From NCBI RefSeq assembly GCF_918698095.1, contig NZ_CAKKLY010000025.1:1-64000 (forward strand): a stretch of 64,000 nucleotides of DNA. The letters are read 5' to 3'. Positions 1-8,699 of this stretch are shown here, piece by piece. Within the stretch, counting starts at the first letter, position 1. Each line of letters opens with the position of its first letter. The position numbers and the translations under genes are program-made. A model generated the notes under the pieces. It made no database searches. It was not told where the DNA came from and saw nothing but the letters and a program-made list of their open reading frames with translations. The stretch comes from Arthrobacter sp. Bi83 (lineage in GTDB: Bacteria; Actinomycetota; Actinomycetes; Actinomycetales; Micrococcaceae).

Positions 1-1
1 G

Positions 2-880
2 TCAGGCGGTGATGACGCGGTACCAGGAGACCGCTACCAGGAGTGCCAGAACAATGGCCAGCCCGGCCAACTGGATGAGGTGCTGGCGGGGTCCGCGGGG
101 TGCGTAGGCGATGACAGCCGCGCACAGCGCACCGGTGATCAGGCCGCCAAGGTGGGCCTGCCAGGCGATCTGCGGGACCATGAATCCGATAACGCCGTTG
201 ATGGCGATGAGCACCCAGAGTTGCCTGGTGTCGCCGCCGCGGTGGCGCTGCACCACGAGCATGGCGCCGAAGAGCCCGAAGATGGCCCCCGAAGCACCCA
301 CGACCCCCACCGGGCCGCCCTCCGGAAGAATAGGCGTCAGGAGCAGGTACCCCACGGATCCACCGAGTGCGGAGAGGAGATAGACAGCGAGGAACCGGAT
401 CCTGCCCAGCAATGGTTCGAGGGCCTGGCCAAAGATCCATAGCGTGTACATGTTCAGCAGGATGTGGAGCAGGAAGCCCTGGGAATGCAAAAAGGCCGAC
501 GTGATCATTCGCCACGGCTGGAATACGCCAAACTCGGGGGTGGCATAGACGGAGGCGTAGGCAAGCGTCCGGAACACGGCGCTTCCCGGAATCACCCACT
601 GCAGGACGTACAGCAGCGCGCACACGGCGATTATCCCGAACGTCACCACCGGTTTCCCGGTGGCCACGGCGCCGCCGTAGACCGTCCGGACTGCCGGCGT
701 CGTACGTTTTGTTTCGTTGACGCAGTCAACGCACTGGAATCCGACGGCGGCCGCCCGCTGGCACTCTGGGCATGCGGGACGCCCGCAGCGCTGGCAGCTC
801 ACATAGGAGGGCCGGTCCGGGTGCCTGGGGCACACGGGTACCTGCGCGGACGGCTCTGCCGACGGAATTCCGTAACTCAT
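2..880 (-). CDS. Rhomboid-family intramembrane serine protease
   Basis: Membrane-embedded serine protease that cleaves transmembrane substrates (292 aa). Residues about 17-53 form a Cys/His-rich zinc-ribbon-like module with paired cysteines (C29/C32, C37/C40, C50/C53). Hydrophobic segments begin near residue 78. The catalytic serine is in GASG (S197) and its partner histidine in the motif WQAHLGG (H243), so both catalytic residues are present. The stop codon occupies bases 2-4, so the gene is complete. Only seven bases separate it from the cyclophilin gene upstream on the same strand, which suggests co-transcription. An N-terminal zinc-ribbon fused to rhomboid is a known actinobacterial arrangement; the substrate is unknown. 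Confidence 0.93.
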   Translation of the reverse strand: MSYGIPSAEPSAQVPVCPRHPDRPSYVSCQRCGRPACPECQRAAAVGFQCVDCVNETKRTTPAVRTVYGGAVATGKPVVTFGIIAVCALLYVLQWVIPGSAVFRTLAYASVYATPEFGVFQPWRMITSAFLHSQGFLLHILLNMYTLWIFGQALEPLLGRIRFLAVYLLSALGGSVGYLLLTPILPEGGPVGVVGASGAIFGLFGAMLVVQRHRGGDTRQLWVLIAINGVIGFMVPQIAWQAHLGGLITGALCAAVIAYAPRGPRQHLIQLAGLAIVLALLVAVSWYRVITA

Positions 881-887
881 GGTGGGG

Positions 888-1433
888 TTAGAGCTGCTCG
901 ATATCGATGCTGTTGATCTTTACGTCTTCAACCGGGCGGTCGCCCATACCGGTGCGGACAGCCTCAATGGCGTCCACCACCTTCCGGGACTCGTCGTCTG
1001 CAACTTCGCCGAAGATGCTGTGCTTGCCCTGCAGCCAGTCAGTGGGGATGGTGGTGATGAAGAACTGGGAGCCGTTGGTGCCCTTGCCCATCTGCAGGCC
1101 GGCGTTGGCCATGGCCAGCTTGTAGGGGGCGTTGAAGCTCAACTCGGGGTGGATCTCGTCGTCAAACCGGTAGCCGGGTCCGCCGGTGCCGCGGCCCAGG
1201 GGATCGCCCGCCTGGATCATGAAGTCCTTGATGATGCGGTGGAAAATGGTGCCGTCGTACAGCGGCGTGCCGGACTTGTCTTCGCCGCTCTCCGGGTGCG
1301 TCCACGGCTGTTCGCCCGTGGCCAGTCCAATGAAGTTCTTAACAGTCTTCGGCGCGTGGTTGCCGAAGAGGTTCACGACGATGTCGCCGAGGCTTGTGTG
1401 GATGGTTGCTTTTGCAGTTGCTGTGGCAGTCAT
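888..1433 (-). CDS. Peptidyl-prolyl cis-trans isomerase, cyclophilin type
   Basis: Cyclophilin that accelerates cis-trans isomerisation of Xaa-Pro bonds (181 aa). It has no signal peptide or membrane segment, so it should be cytoplasmic. The core motif FHRIIKDFMIQAGD (about residues 64-77) carries the active-site Arg and Phe, and NGSQFFIT follows near residue 119. The length matches the single-domain family. It is first in a likely two-gene operon with the rhomboid protease downstream. The upstream region (1434-1589) is shared divergently with the next gene. Confidence 0.95.
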   Translation of the reverse strand: MTATATAKATIHTSLGDIVVNLFGNHAPKTVKNFIGLATGEQPWTHPESGEDKSGTPLYDGTIFHRIIKDFMIQAGDPLGRGTGGPGYRFDDEIHPELSFNAPYKLAMANAGLQMGKGTNGSQFFITTIPTDWLQGKHSIFGEVADDESRKVVDAIEAVRTGMGDRPVEDVKINSIDIEQL

Positions 1434-1589
1434 ACGGTCATTCTTTCACGGCGGGTCAACGCGGGACGGGGCCTGAAACGCAGTTCCGCGCTGGGTGAAA
1501 TCCGCTCTGAATCCGCCTGAACGATAGCAGGGCAGCTCATCCGCAACGTAGGCTAACTGCAGAACCGTCACATTAATCGGGAGGTAGTT

Positions 1590-2546
1590 GTGAAGAAATC
1601 GGATCGTATTGCCCGTGAACTGGAATTGTCGGTCAGTTCCGCAGTAGAGAACGCAAAAGACCGGATGGAAGCTGCAGTGGACTGGGCTGTACCCCGGCTG
1701 CAGCATGGCATCGACACCGCTTCCCCCAAGATCCAGGAAGGGCTCAAGTCGGCAGCCCACAACCTGGCTGGCGGAGTTGCCACCGTGACGCCCCGCCTCC
1801 AGGACGGACTGTCGCAGCTGGCGCCCAGGATTCACGACGCCGTTGAGGGCGCGACGCCGAGGCTGCACGAGGCCCTGGACCGGGCCACGCCTGTTATCAA
1901 CCAGGCCCGTGACCGCGTGGTAGTGGAATACCTTCCGCGTCTCTCGGACCAGATCGGCACGGCGTCGGAAGTGGTCCACCGGACGCTGGAGGGCGCACCG
2001 GCCCGGGTGGACGCCGTAGCACAGAGGCTTGGCGACGTCGGTATCATCCACTCCCTCCAGGAGCAGGCACAGGTTGCCGGCAGCCAGTTGAAGTCGGCAG
2101 CCTCCGAGGCAAGCCGGGCAGTGACCGGCAAGCCGCTGATCCAGCCGGAGAAGCCCAAAAAGCGCGGTCTCCTGATCGTCGGTGTGATCGCAGCTGCGGT
2201 CGCAGCCGGTGTCGCGGCGTGGAAGGCTTCCAAACCGGTGGAGGACCCGTGGAAGACCCCGGCCCCCGTTACACCGGCACCGTCCACCACAGCGCCTTCC
2301 GCCCCTGTGGCCGAGACGCCGGCGCCCGTAGCCGCCGCCACGGTGAACGAATCGGCACCCGGATCCGACGCCGCACCGCTGGCCCCTGCCTCCGCAGAGG
2401 ACAGCGACAACGCAGCTGACAAGGCCAAGCACGTGGCCGAGGATGCAGACGCCGACGCCGGTGCTGTCGCCTCCGATGCGAAGACGGCCGTCAAGAACAT
2501 TGCGGCCAACATCGACAACGGCGCGGACAAACCGGCCGACAAGTAA
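1590..2546 (+). CDS. Membrane-anchored protein with amphipathic helical repeats
   Basis: A 318-aa protein I cannot name. Residues 30-150 hold degenerate repeats of the form TPRLxxGL / APRIHDAV / TPRLHEAL, typical of long amphipathic helices such as apolipoprotein-like coiled segments. One transmembrane helix follows at about 193-212 (GLLIVGVIAAAVAAGVAAW). The rest is a Pro/Ala/Thr-rich then acidic tail, probably disordered. The GTG start at 1590 has a good ribosome-binding site (GGGAGG about 6 bases upstream). Similar conserved hypothetical proteins occur near the origin in Micrococcaceae. A surface or membrane-associated structural role is only a guess. Confidence 0.85.
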   Translation: MKKSDRIARELELSVSSAVENAKDRMEAAVDWAVPRLQHGIDTASPKIQEGLKSAAHNLAGGVATVTPRLQDGLSQLAPRIHDAVEGATPRLHEALDRATPVINQARDRVVVEYLPRLSDQIGTASEVVHRTLEGAPARVDAVAQRLGDVGIIHSLQEQAQVAGSQLKSAASEASRAVTGKPLIQPEKPKKRGLLIVGVIAAAVAAGVAAWKASKPVEDPWKTPAPVTPAPSTTAPSAPVAETPAPVAAATVNESAPGSDAAPLAPASAEDSDNAADKAKHVAEDADADAGAVASDAKTAVKNIAANIDNGADKPADK

Positions 2547-2705
2547 ACAATCTCCACGCCCACCGGGCGTGCGGTTAGAGGGGTTCCGCCTGGTGCGGGG
2601 CCCCTCCAGTCATTTATGGCCAGGTTGCTTGGACCGCTGGAACCTTTTGTGGGTCCGGCTGCGTAGGCCGCGGAAAGAAAATCGATCGGTGCTAAGTTTG
2701 AGGTG

Positions 2706-3578
2706 ATGTCACCCGATAGATCCGCCGAGGATTCCTTGCACGACGCTCAGCTGCCGGGCGTATCAATCGTCATACCGGCATATAACGAGGAAAGCGTCAT
2801 CCGGCAGTGCCTCATCGCGGCCGTTTACCAGTCCGTTCCGGCGCACGAGATTATCGTGGTGGACAACATGTCCAAGGACCGGACTGCGGACATCGTCCTG
2901 CAGATGCAGCAGGAATACCCGGAGAGCCCCATCATCCTGCTTCGTCAGGACGCGAGCCAGGGCCTCATCCCCACACGGAACTTCGGCCTCGACCACGCCA
3001 CCGGTGAAATCCTGGGCCGGATCGATGCCGACTCGGTGGTGGAACCGGACTGGGTGGAGCAGGTCCAGAAAGCGTTCGCGGACCAGTCCACGCAGGCTGC
3101 CACGGGACCGGTCGTCTACTACGACATGCCCATGCGGCGTTTCGGCCTCAAGGCCGATGACAAGATGCGCCAACTGATGCTCAAGCTGGCAAAGCACCAA
3201 TACCACTTTCTGTTTGGCTCCAACATGGCGCTGCGGCGTTCTGCCTGGGAGATCATCCGCGGCGAGACCTGCCGGGATGAGAAGGACGAGATGCATGAAG
3301 ACATTGATCTCTCCCTCCACCTGGCCGACCACGACCTGCGGGTCCAGTACTGGCCGCAGATGGTCTCTGGAATGTCCGCCCGGCGGCTCGAGGACTCACC
3401 CCGTGACTACCGCTACTACGTGACCCGCTTTGACCGCACATATAAGGCCCACAACGTCAAGAAAATGGCCCTCAAGGCCCCTATGGTGGTCTTCTTCTCC
3501 GTGTACTTCCCTGCGAAGCTCCTGCGAGCCATTCACACGGTCAACACCAGCCAGCCAGCCCGCCGCGGCGGACAGTAG
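2706..3578 (+). CDS. Glycosyltransferase family 2
   Basis: GT-A fold glycosyltransferase of about 290 aa, using a nucleotide-sugar donor. The N-terminal half shows the family pattern: VSIVIPAYNEE near residue 20, IIVVDNMSKDRT near 50, and a DAD (DxD) metal/nucleotide-binding motif near 108-110. The acceptor-side ED pair (HEDIDLSLHLAD) follows further on. There is no clear transmembrane bundle beyond a weak hydrophobic stretch at the C-terminus. An ATG at 2706 directly follows an in-frame GTG at 2703; the purine-rich GAGG sits very close to both, so the start is uncertain by one codon. The acceptor is unknown. Confidence 0.9.
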   Translation: MSPDRSAEDSLHDAQLPGVSIVIPAYNEESVIRQCLIAAVYQSVPAHEIIVVDNMSKDRTADIVLQMQQEYPESPIILLRQDASQGLIPTRNFGLDHATGEILGRIDADSVVEPDWVEQVQKAFADQSTQAATGPVVYYDMPMRRFGLKADDKMRQLMLKLAKHQYHFLFGSNMALRRSAWEIIRGETCRDEKDEMHEDIDLSLHLADHDLRVQYWPQMVSGMSARRLEDSPRDYRYYVTRFDRTYKAHNVKKMALKAPMVVFFSVYFPAKLLRAIHTVNTSQPARRGGQ

Positions 3579-3672
3579 TCTCAGCGCTGGAAGCCGGCCC
3601 TTAGCGCCGGCCCAGGCGCCGCGGCTCCGTCAAACAGCTTCAGCGCCTGCCGGGGGCGGGAAACTTTCCCCC

Positions 3673-4596
3673 TCAGTCCGTCCCCAGCTCCGCCAAGGGC
3701 CGCTCCTGCGGTGTTTTGCCCCGCCCGGCTTTGCCGGTGCGCTGACCTGTGACGACGACGGCGAGCCCCACCAGGATCAGTGCAAGGCCGCCATACGTAC
3801 CGGCGGGCAGGGTCTCGTTCAGAAAGATGGCCGCAAGCAGTGCTGCGCCGGGAATCTCAAGCAGGATGATCATTGAGACGAGCAGTGGACTCATGGTTGC
3901 CAGCAGGTAGTTGAAGGCGGTGTGCCCCACCAGCTGCGCACAAACGGTGATGGCTACGATCCCCAGCCAGCCGCCGGCGTCGAACCCCAGGAGCGGCTGC
4001 CTGGTGATGAGCGCCAGCAGCGCCACCAGCGCCGCGCACATGCCGTAGCAGAGCGTGGTGTAGGTTCCCGTTGTCATGCTCTGCCGGGCACGGCCCCCGG
4101 CCAGCGTATAAACCCCTGCGAGGAGCCCGCCAGCTACCGCCAGGAGGTCGCCGAGCAGCGCCTCGGGCGATGCGCCCATGTCAAAGCCCGTAATGGCGAC
4201 GACGCCGCCGAAAGCGATGCCGAGCCCCACGAGGACCTGCCACCGGTGCCTCACGCCGCGGAGCATCTGTATGACGGCGATCCAGGCGGACTGGAGGCAG
4301 ACCAAGGCGGTTGCCGCAGCAACCGATGTCAGCTGCAGGGAGGTAATGAAGCAGGCGAAATGCAACGCGAGGGCCGAAGCCGCCACGAGCGACCAGCGGA
4401 ACTCCCGGCCCGTGATGTGGCCGAACTGCCGCGGTTCCCTGATCAGGGTGGGTGTGGCCACGACCGCAGCACCTATCGCGTTGCGCCAGAAGGCGATAGC
4501 GAGGGCACTGACCGTGGTTGCACCGAGTGTCGCAGCGATGAGGGGCCCGGAGGAGGCCACCCCCAGTACGCCCAGGGCCGCGAGGAAGAAGTTCAC
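3673..4596 (-). CDS. EamA/DMT-family transporter
   Basis: Integral membrane transporter of the drug/metabolite superfamily (307 aa) with about ten transmembrane helices in two EamA repeats. The second repeat starts near residue 150, after a glycine-rich junction. Members export amino acids, metabolites or drugs; nothing here fixes the substrate. It converges on the glycosyltransferase gene, with a GC-rich spacer (3579-3672) between their stop codons. Its start faces the tRNA-Ala terminator region. Confidence 0.92.
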   Translation of the reverse strand: MNFFLAALGVLGVASSGPLIAATLGATTVSALAIAFWRNAIGAAVVATPTLIREPRQFGHITGREFRWSLVAASALALHFACFITSLQLTSVAAATALVCLQSAWIAVIQMLRGVRHRWQVLVGLGIAFGGVVAITGFDMGASPEALLGDLLAVAGGLLAGVYTLAGGRARQSMTTGTYTTLCYGMCAALVALLALITRQPLLGFDAGGWLGIVAITVCAQLVGHTAFNYLLATMSPLLVSMIILLEIPGAALLAAIFLNETLPAGTYGGLALILVGLAVVVTGQRTGKAGRGKTPQERPLAELGTD

Positions 4597-4729
4597 GACT
4601 CCACAGTAGTGTGCCCGGGCGGCCCTCCGATTCGGCCAATACGGGCCGCTCGCCGCCCTGTGGCAAGGTCCGAAGGGCCAGATCCCTGTGGCAAGGTCCG
4701 CCGGGCGGGGCTACGGCAACCCGCTAAAC

Positions 4730-4763
4730 AAAAAAGTCCCGGCCATCTCTGGCCGGGACTTTC
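4730..4763 (-). terminator. Rho-independent terminator after tRNA-Ala
   Basis: A perfect 10-bp inverted repeat (4735-4744 with 4751-4760, 6-base loop) is followed, on the minus strand, by a T-run (AAAAAA on the plus strand at 4730-4735). It lies a few bases downstream of the tRNA-Ala 3' end. Confidence 0.9.
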
Positions 4764-4767
4764 CTTA

Positions 4768-4843
4768 TGGTGGAGGCACGGGGACTCGAACCCCGAACCC
4801 CCTGCTTGCAAAGCAGGTGCGCTACCAATTGCGCCATGCCCCC
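4768..4843 (-). tRNA. tRNA-Ala (anticodon TGC)
   Basis: Minus-strand cloverleaf of 76 bases including an encoded CCA (TGG at 4768-4770 on the plus strand). The acceptor stem GGGGGCA pairs with TGCCTCC. The anticodon loop within CCTGCTTTGCAAGCAGG reads TGC, and the T-arm has GGTTCGAGTCC-type conservation. It sits downstream of gyrA and tRNA-Ile, the usual actinobacterial position, and is followed at once by a strong terminator. Confidence 0.97.
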
Positions 4844-4915
4844 ATAAGAAGCAACCCGTCAATCATACCCTAGTTCCGGAGGCCGTCTGACCAGCCTCCG
4901 TACCGGGGATCCGGA

Positions 4916-5032
4916 CTATTCAACCGTATCGGTTGACTTACTCCAGACCGTTTTCCGGGCCTCGGATTCCTGCACTTTCCTGTAGAGCAGGACGCCTGCG
5001 ATCGCAGCTGCAAATGCCAGCAACTTCTTCAC
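4916..5032 (-). CDS. DLW-39 family small protein (38 aa)
   Basis: Tiny gene between tRNA-Ala and tRNA-Ile. Read on the minus strand from a GTG at 5032 it encodes 38 residues: VKKLLAFAAAIAGVLLYRKV, then QESEARKTVWSKSTDTVE and a TAG stop. The N-terminal KKLL plus Ala-rich helix, the YRK boundary and the acidic TVWSKSTD tail match the DLW-39 family, a small conserved actinobacterial protein recurrently found beside gyrA and these tRNAs. It is probably a single-pass membrane peptide. Function is unknown. Confidence 0.8.
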   Translation of the reverse strand: MKKLLAFAAAIAGVLLYRKVQESEARKTVWSKSTDTVE

Positions 5033-5090
5033 ACGCACCCCGTTCCGGTCAGTCTTACCTGATCCTTTACTTGAACCTGTGCAGGTTCCG

Positions 5091-5164
5091 TGGGCGTACC
5101 AGGACTTGAACCTGGGACCTCTTCGTTATCAGCGAAGCGCTCTAACCGCCTGAGCTATACGCCC
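5091..5164 (-). tRNA. tRNA-Ile (anticodon GAT)
   Basis: Minus-strand cloverleaf of 74 bases. The acceptor stem GGGCGTA pairs with TACGCCC with discriminator A. The D-arm contains AGCTCAGGCGGTTAGAGCG, the anticodon loop reads CTGATAA with GAT, and the T-arm is GGTTCAAGTCC. The CCA end is not encoded (CGG follows the discriminator). It sits between gyrA/DUF3566 and the DLW-39 gene. Confidence 0.96.
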
Positions 5165-5227
5165 CGATGCCTCATCGGGCCGAGACATGACTTTACAGCA
5201 CATCCCGGCCCGATCTCAAATCGAGGC

Positions 5228-5253
5228 ATTCCGCGGTGCTAATTCCGCGGAAT
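5228..5253. terminator. Inverted repeat downstream of the gyrBA-DUF3566 genes
   Basis: A perfect 9-bp inverted repeat (ATTCCGCGG / CCGCGGAAT, 8-base loop) lies just past the DUF3566 stop codon. No adjacent T-run is seen on the minus strand, so it may be a weak terminator or a 3'-end stabiliser. Confidence 0.45.
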
Positions 5254-5263
5254 CACGGGTTTT

Positions 5264-5962
5264 TTAGTCGTCCGTCAGCGTGACGCCGATGCCGCCCACG
5301 AGGGTGGCGGAGATGTTGTACAGCACGGCGGACAGCATGGACAGGGCCGTCAGCAGCACAACGTTGACTACGGCGATGATGACGGCAAAGGATGCCACCT
5401 GGCCGAGCGACGCAACCTTCTTCAGTTCAAAACCGCCACCCTCGGAGCCCGCGAGGGTGCCAAGGAGGCTATCCACCTGGTCGAAGATGCCTGTCAGGTC
5501 CAGGACGGTCCACAGCACAATGGCCGCAACCACGGTGACGATGCCGAGTGCCACGGAGAGCAGGAACGCCATCTTCAGGACGGACCAGGGGTCCACCTTG
5601 CTTACCAGCAGGCGCGCACGGCGGACCTTGGCCTTCGGGGCCGGCTTCACCAGTCCCGGGGCACTCTGGCCCGGCCGCTGGCCGGGTGCCGCGGGCCTCT
5701 GGCCCGGGGCCTGGGGCCGCTGCCCCTGGACGGGGCGCTGTCCCGGCGCCGCCGGGCGCTGGCCCTGGGAGGGCAGTCCCGGGGTTGACTGTCCAGGCAG
5801 TGACTGTCCTGGCGCCGCGGGGCGTTGCCCCGGAATGCCCGACGCCGTGCCCGGACTCTGCTGCGGACGCACCGGGGCATTCACTCGTGGAGCGGTTGCC
5901 GGCTGCCGCATCCCGCCGGGACCATTACTGCTCGGCTTGGGAAATGAGTCGGAATTACTCAC
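5264..5962 (-). CDS. DUF3566 membrane protein downstream of gyrA
   Basis: A 232-aa protein with a long disordered N-terminal half dominated by Pro-Gly-Gln-Arg repeats (APGQRP-type units, about residues 30-110). A basic segment and a DUF3566 domain follow, with two transmembrane helices at about 128-152 and 190-215. DUF3566 proteins lie next to gyrA throughout Actinobacteria, and a mycobacterial relative has been linked to the cell-wall/division apparatus. The start overlaps the gyrA stop by four bases (ATGA), so it is translationally coupled to gyrA. Precise role unknown. Confidence 0.9.
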   Translation of the reverse strand: MSNSDSFPKPSSNGPGGMRQPATAPRVNAPVRPQQSPGTASGIPGQRPAAPGQSLPGQSTPGLPSQGQRPAAPGQRPVQGQRPQAPGQRPAAPGQRPGQSAPGLVKPAPKAKVRRARLLVSKVDPWSVLKMAFLLSVALGIVTVVAAIVLWTVLDLTGIFDQVDSLLGTLAGSEGGGFELKKVASLGQVASFAVIIAVVNVVLLTALSMLSAVLYNISATLVGGIGVTLTDD

Positions 5963-8640
5963 TCGTTACCTCCGGTGTTGTCTTCGTTCAGCTCGGTGTC
6001 GCTGTCGGCATCCTCGGATGCCGCGGGCATCGCCGGCTCTGCCTCTGCTGTTTCTGCCTCTGCGGACCCGTCTACGGATCCCGTATCTTCAGCCAACGTT
6101 ACGTCATCCTCCGGAGATTCCTCTCCCTCAAGGCCACGTTCGCTGTTCCGCGCCACCTCAATGATGCGGTCGTTCTTGTCAGGTTTTGCGAAGATGACGC
6201 CCATGGTGTCCCTGCCCTTGGCGGGAACCCCTGCCACGGACGAGCGGACCACCTTGCCGCCCTCCATGACCACCAGGACTTCATCCTCTTCCTGGACGAT
6301 CAGGGCGCCAACCAGGTCACCGCGTTCCTCGGCGAGCTTAGCCACCTTGATGCCCAGCCCGCCGCGGCCCTGGAGACGGTACTCCTCGACGGCGGTCCGC
6401 TTGGCGTAGCCGCCTTCGGTGACGATGAACACGAATGATCCGTCGGTGACCACGTTCGCGGCGAGGAGCTCATCATCCTCGCGGAACTTCATGCCCGTCA
6501 CGCCTGAGGTGGCCCGACCCATGGGGCGGAGTGCATCATCAGTCGCGGTGAATCGGATGGACTGGCCCTTCCGGGATACCAGCATGAGATCGTCTGTCTC
6601 GGATACCAGCTGGGCGGAAACAAGCTCATCCTCGTCGCGAAGGTTTATCGCGATGACGCCGGCGGAGCGGTTGGTGTCGTAGTCCTCCAGCCGCGTCTTC
6701 TTGACCAGCCCGCGCTTCGTGGCCAACACAAGGTACGGCGAGTGCTGATAGTCCCTGAGGTCCAGCACCTGGGCGATGTGTTCGTCCGGCTGGAAGGCCA
6801 GCAGGTTGGCCACGTGCTGTCCCTTGGCGTCCCGGCCGGCCTCAGCCAGTTCATAGGCCTTGGCCCGGTAGACGCGTCCGAGGTTGGTAAAGAAGAGGAG
6901 CCAGTGGTGTGTGGTGGTAACGAAGAAGTGTTCCACGACGTCGTCGCCGCGCAGCTGGGCGCCCTTTATGCCCTTACCGCCGCGCTGCTGGGAGCGGTAG
7001 TTGTCACTCCTTGTCCGCTTGACGTACCCGCCGCGGGTAATGGTAACCACCATTTCCTCTTCGGGGATCAGGTCCTCCATGGACATGTCACCGTCGTAGC
7101 CCATGAGGATCTTGGTTCGCCGGTCATCCCCGTGCTTGGCAACGATTTCCGCCAGCTCGGTGCTGATGATCTCACGCTGGCGCTCCTCCGAGGCAAGGAT
7201 CGCGTTGAACTCTGCGATCATCGCTTCGAGTTCGGCGTGGCGGTCCTGGATCTTCTGGCGTTCCAGGGCTGCCAGGCGACGGAGCTGCATGTCCAGGATC
7301 GCCCTTGCCTGAAGCTCGTCGATATCCAGCAGTTCCATTAGGCCATCGCGTGCGGCTTCGGTGGTGTTGGACGCACGGATGAGGGCGATGACCTCATCCA
7401 GCATGTCCAGGGCCTTCAGGAGCGCGCGCAGGATGTGCGCTTCCTCCTCGGCCTTGCGCAGGCGGTAACGGGTACGCCGCGCGATGACGTCCATCTGGTG
7501 CGTCACCCAGTGGCGGATGAAGGCGTCTAGGCTGAGTGTGCGCGGCACACCGTCCACGATCGCCAGCATGTTGGCGCCGAAGTTTTCCTGCAGCTGGGTG
7601 TGCTTGTAAAGGTTGTTCAGCACCACCTTTGCCACGGCGTCCCGCTTAAGGACAATCACCAGGCGCTGGCCGGTGCGTCCCGAAGTTTCATCACGGAGAT
7701 CGGCGATGCCCTGGACCTTGCCGTCCTTGACGAGCTCGGCAATCTTGATGGCGAGGTTGTCCGGGTTGGCCTGATAGGGCAGTTCGGTGACCACCAGGCA
7801 CGTGCGGCCCTGGAGTTCCTCAACGTTGACCACGGCGCGCATGGTGATGGAGCCGCGGCCGGTGCGGTACGCGTCCTCAATCCCCTTGTGGCCCAGGATG
7901 GTGGCGCCAGTGGGGAAATCCGGTCCCTTGATGCGGAGCAGCAGCTCTTCGAGGAGCTGCTCGCGGCTGGCGGTGGGGTTGGACAGGTACCACTGGACAC
8001 CGTCGGCAACCTCGCGGAGGTTGTGCGGCGGAATGTTGGTGGCCATGCCGACGGCGATGCCCGAGGAGCCGTTGACCAGCAGGTTCGGGAACCGGGCCGG
8101 CAGGATGGTGGGTTCCTGGTTCTTGCCGTCGTAGTTGTCCTGGAAGTCGACGGTTTCCTCGTCGATGTCCCGCACCATCTCCATGGCGAGGGGAGCCATC
8201 TTGGTTTCGGTGTACCGCGGTGCTGCTGCGCCGTCGTTGCCCGGGGAGCCGAAGTTTCCCTGCCCGAGTGCCAGCGGGTAGCGCATGGTCCAGTCCTGGA
8301 TCAGGCGCACCAGCGCATCGTAAATGGCGGTGTCACCGTGAGGGTGGTACTGGCCCATTACCTCGCCCACGACGCGCGCGCACTTGTTGAACGAACGGTC
8401 CGGGCGGTAGCCGCCATCGAACATTGCGTACAGCACGCGGCGGTGCACGGGCTTCAGACCATCCCGGACGTCGGGCAGCGCGCGGCCCACAATAACGGCC
8501 ATGGCGTAGTCGAGGTAGGACCGCTGCATCTCCGTCTGGAGGTCGACCTGCTCCACGCGGTCAATCAGCAGATCGCCCTCCAACACCGGCTCGGGGAGAT
8601 CTCCGGAGTCCGCGGGAACCTCAGGGGTTTCGTCACTCAT
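5959..8640 (-). CDS. gyrA: DNA gyrase subunit A
   Basis: Breakage-reunion subunit of gyrase (893 aa), an A2B2 enzyme that introduces negative supercoils. The catalytic tyrosine is Y143 in APRYTE. The quinolone-resistance-determining helix reads [14 protein letters not shown], with Thr104 at the E. coli Ser83 position and Asp108 at the Asp87 position, so no classical resistance change is evident. The C-terminal wrapping domain carries the GyrA box (QRGGKGI). The C-terminus is an acidic Glu/Asp/Ala-rich tail. gyrB lies 59 bases upstream on the same strand. Confidence 0.98.
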   Translation of the reverse strand: MSDETPEVPADSGDLPEPVLEGDLLIDRVEQVDLQTEMQRSYLDYAMAVIVGRALPDVRDGLKPVHRRVLYAMFDGGYRPDRSFNKCARVVGEVMGQYHPHGDTAIYDALVRLIQDWTMRYPLALGQGNFGSPGNDGAAAPRYTETKMAPLAMEMVRDIDEETVDFQDNYDGKNQEPTILPARFPNLLVNGSSGIAVGMATNIPPHNLREVADGVQWYLSNPTASREQLLEELLLRIKGPDFPTGATILGHKGIEDAYRTGRGSITMRAVVNVEELQGRTCLVVTELPYQANPDNLAIKIAELVKDGKVQGIADLRDETSGRTGQRLVIVLKRDAVAKVVLNNLYKHTQLQENFGANMLAIVDGVPRTLSLDAFIRHWVTHQMDVIARRTRYRLRKAEEEAHILRALLKALDMLDEVIALIRASNTTEAARDGLMELLDIDELQARAILDMQLRRLAALERQKIQDRHAELEAMIAEFNAILASEERQREIISTELAEIVAKHGDDRRTKILMGYDGDMSMEDLIPEEEMVVTITRGGYVKRTRSDNYRSQQRGGKGIKGAQLRGDDVVEHFFVTTTHHWLLFFTNLGRVYRAKAYELAEAGRDAKGQHVANLLAFQPDEHIAQVLDLRDYQHSPYLVLATKRGLVKKTRLEDYDTNRSAGVIAINLRDEDELVSAQLVSETDDLMLVSRKGQSIRFTATDDALRPMGRATSGVTGMKFREDDELLAANVVTDGSFVFIVTEGGYAKRTAVEEYRLQGRGGLGIKVAKLAEERGDLVGALIVQEEDEVLVVMEGGKVVRSSVAGVPAKGRDTMGVIFAKPDKNDRIIEVARNSERGLEGEESPEDDVTLAEDTGSVDGSAEAETAEAEPAMPAASEDADSDTELNEDNTGGNE

Positions 8641-8699
8641 AGTGTGTATTTTCCGTTTCAGGTATATGTCGGCTCGGGAATATCAGTGCGGTAAACCGC

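Noticed and set aside
7600-8694. 364-aa plus-strand frame
   Set aside because: Antisense to gyrA.
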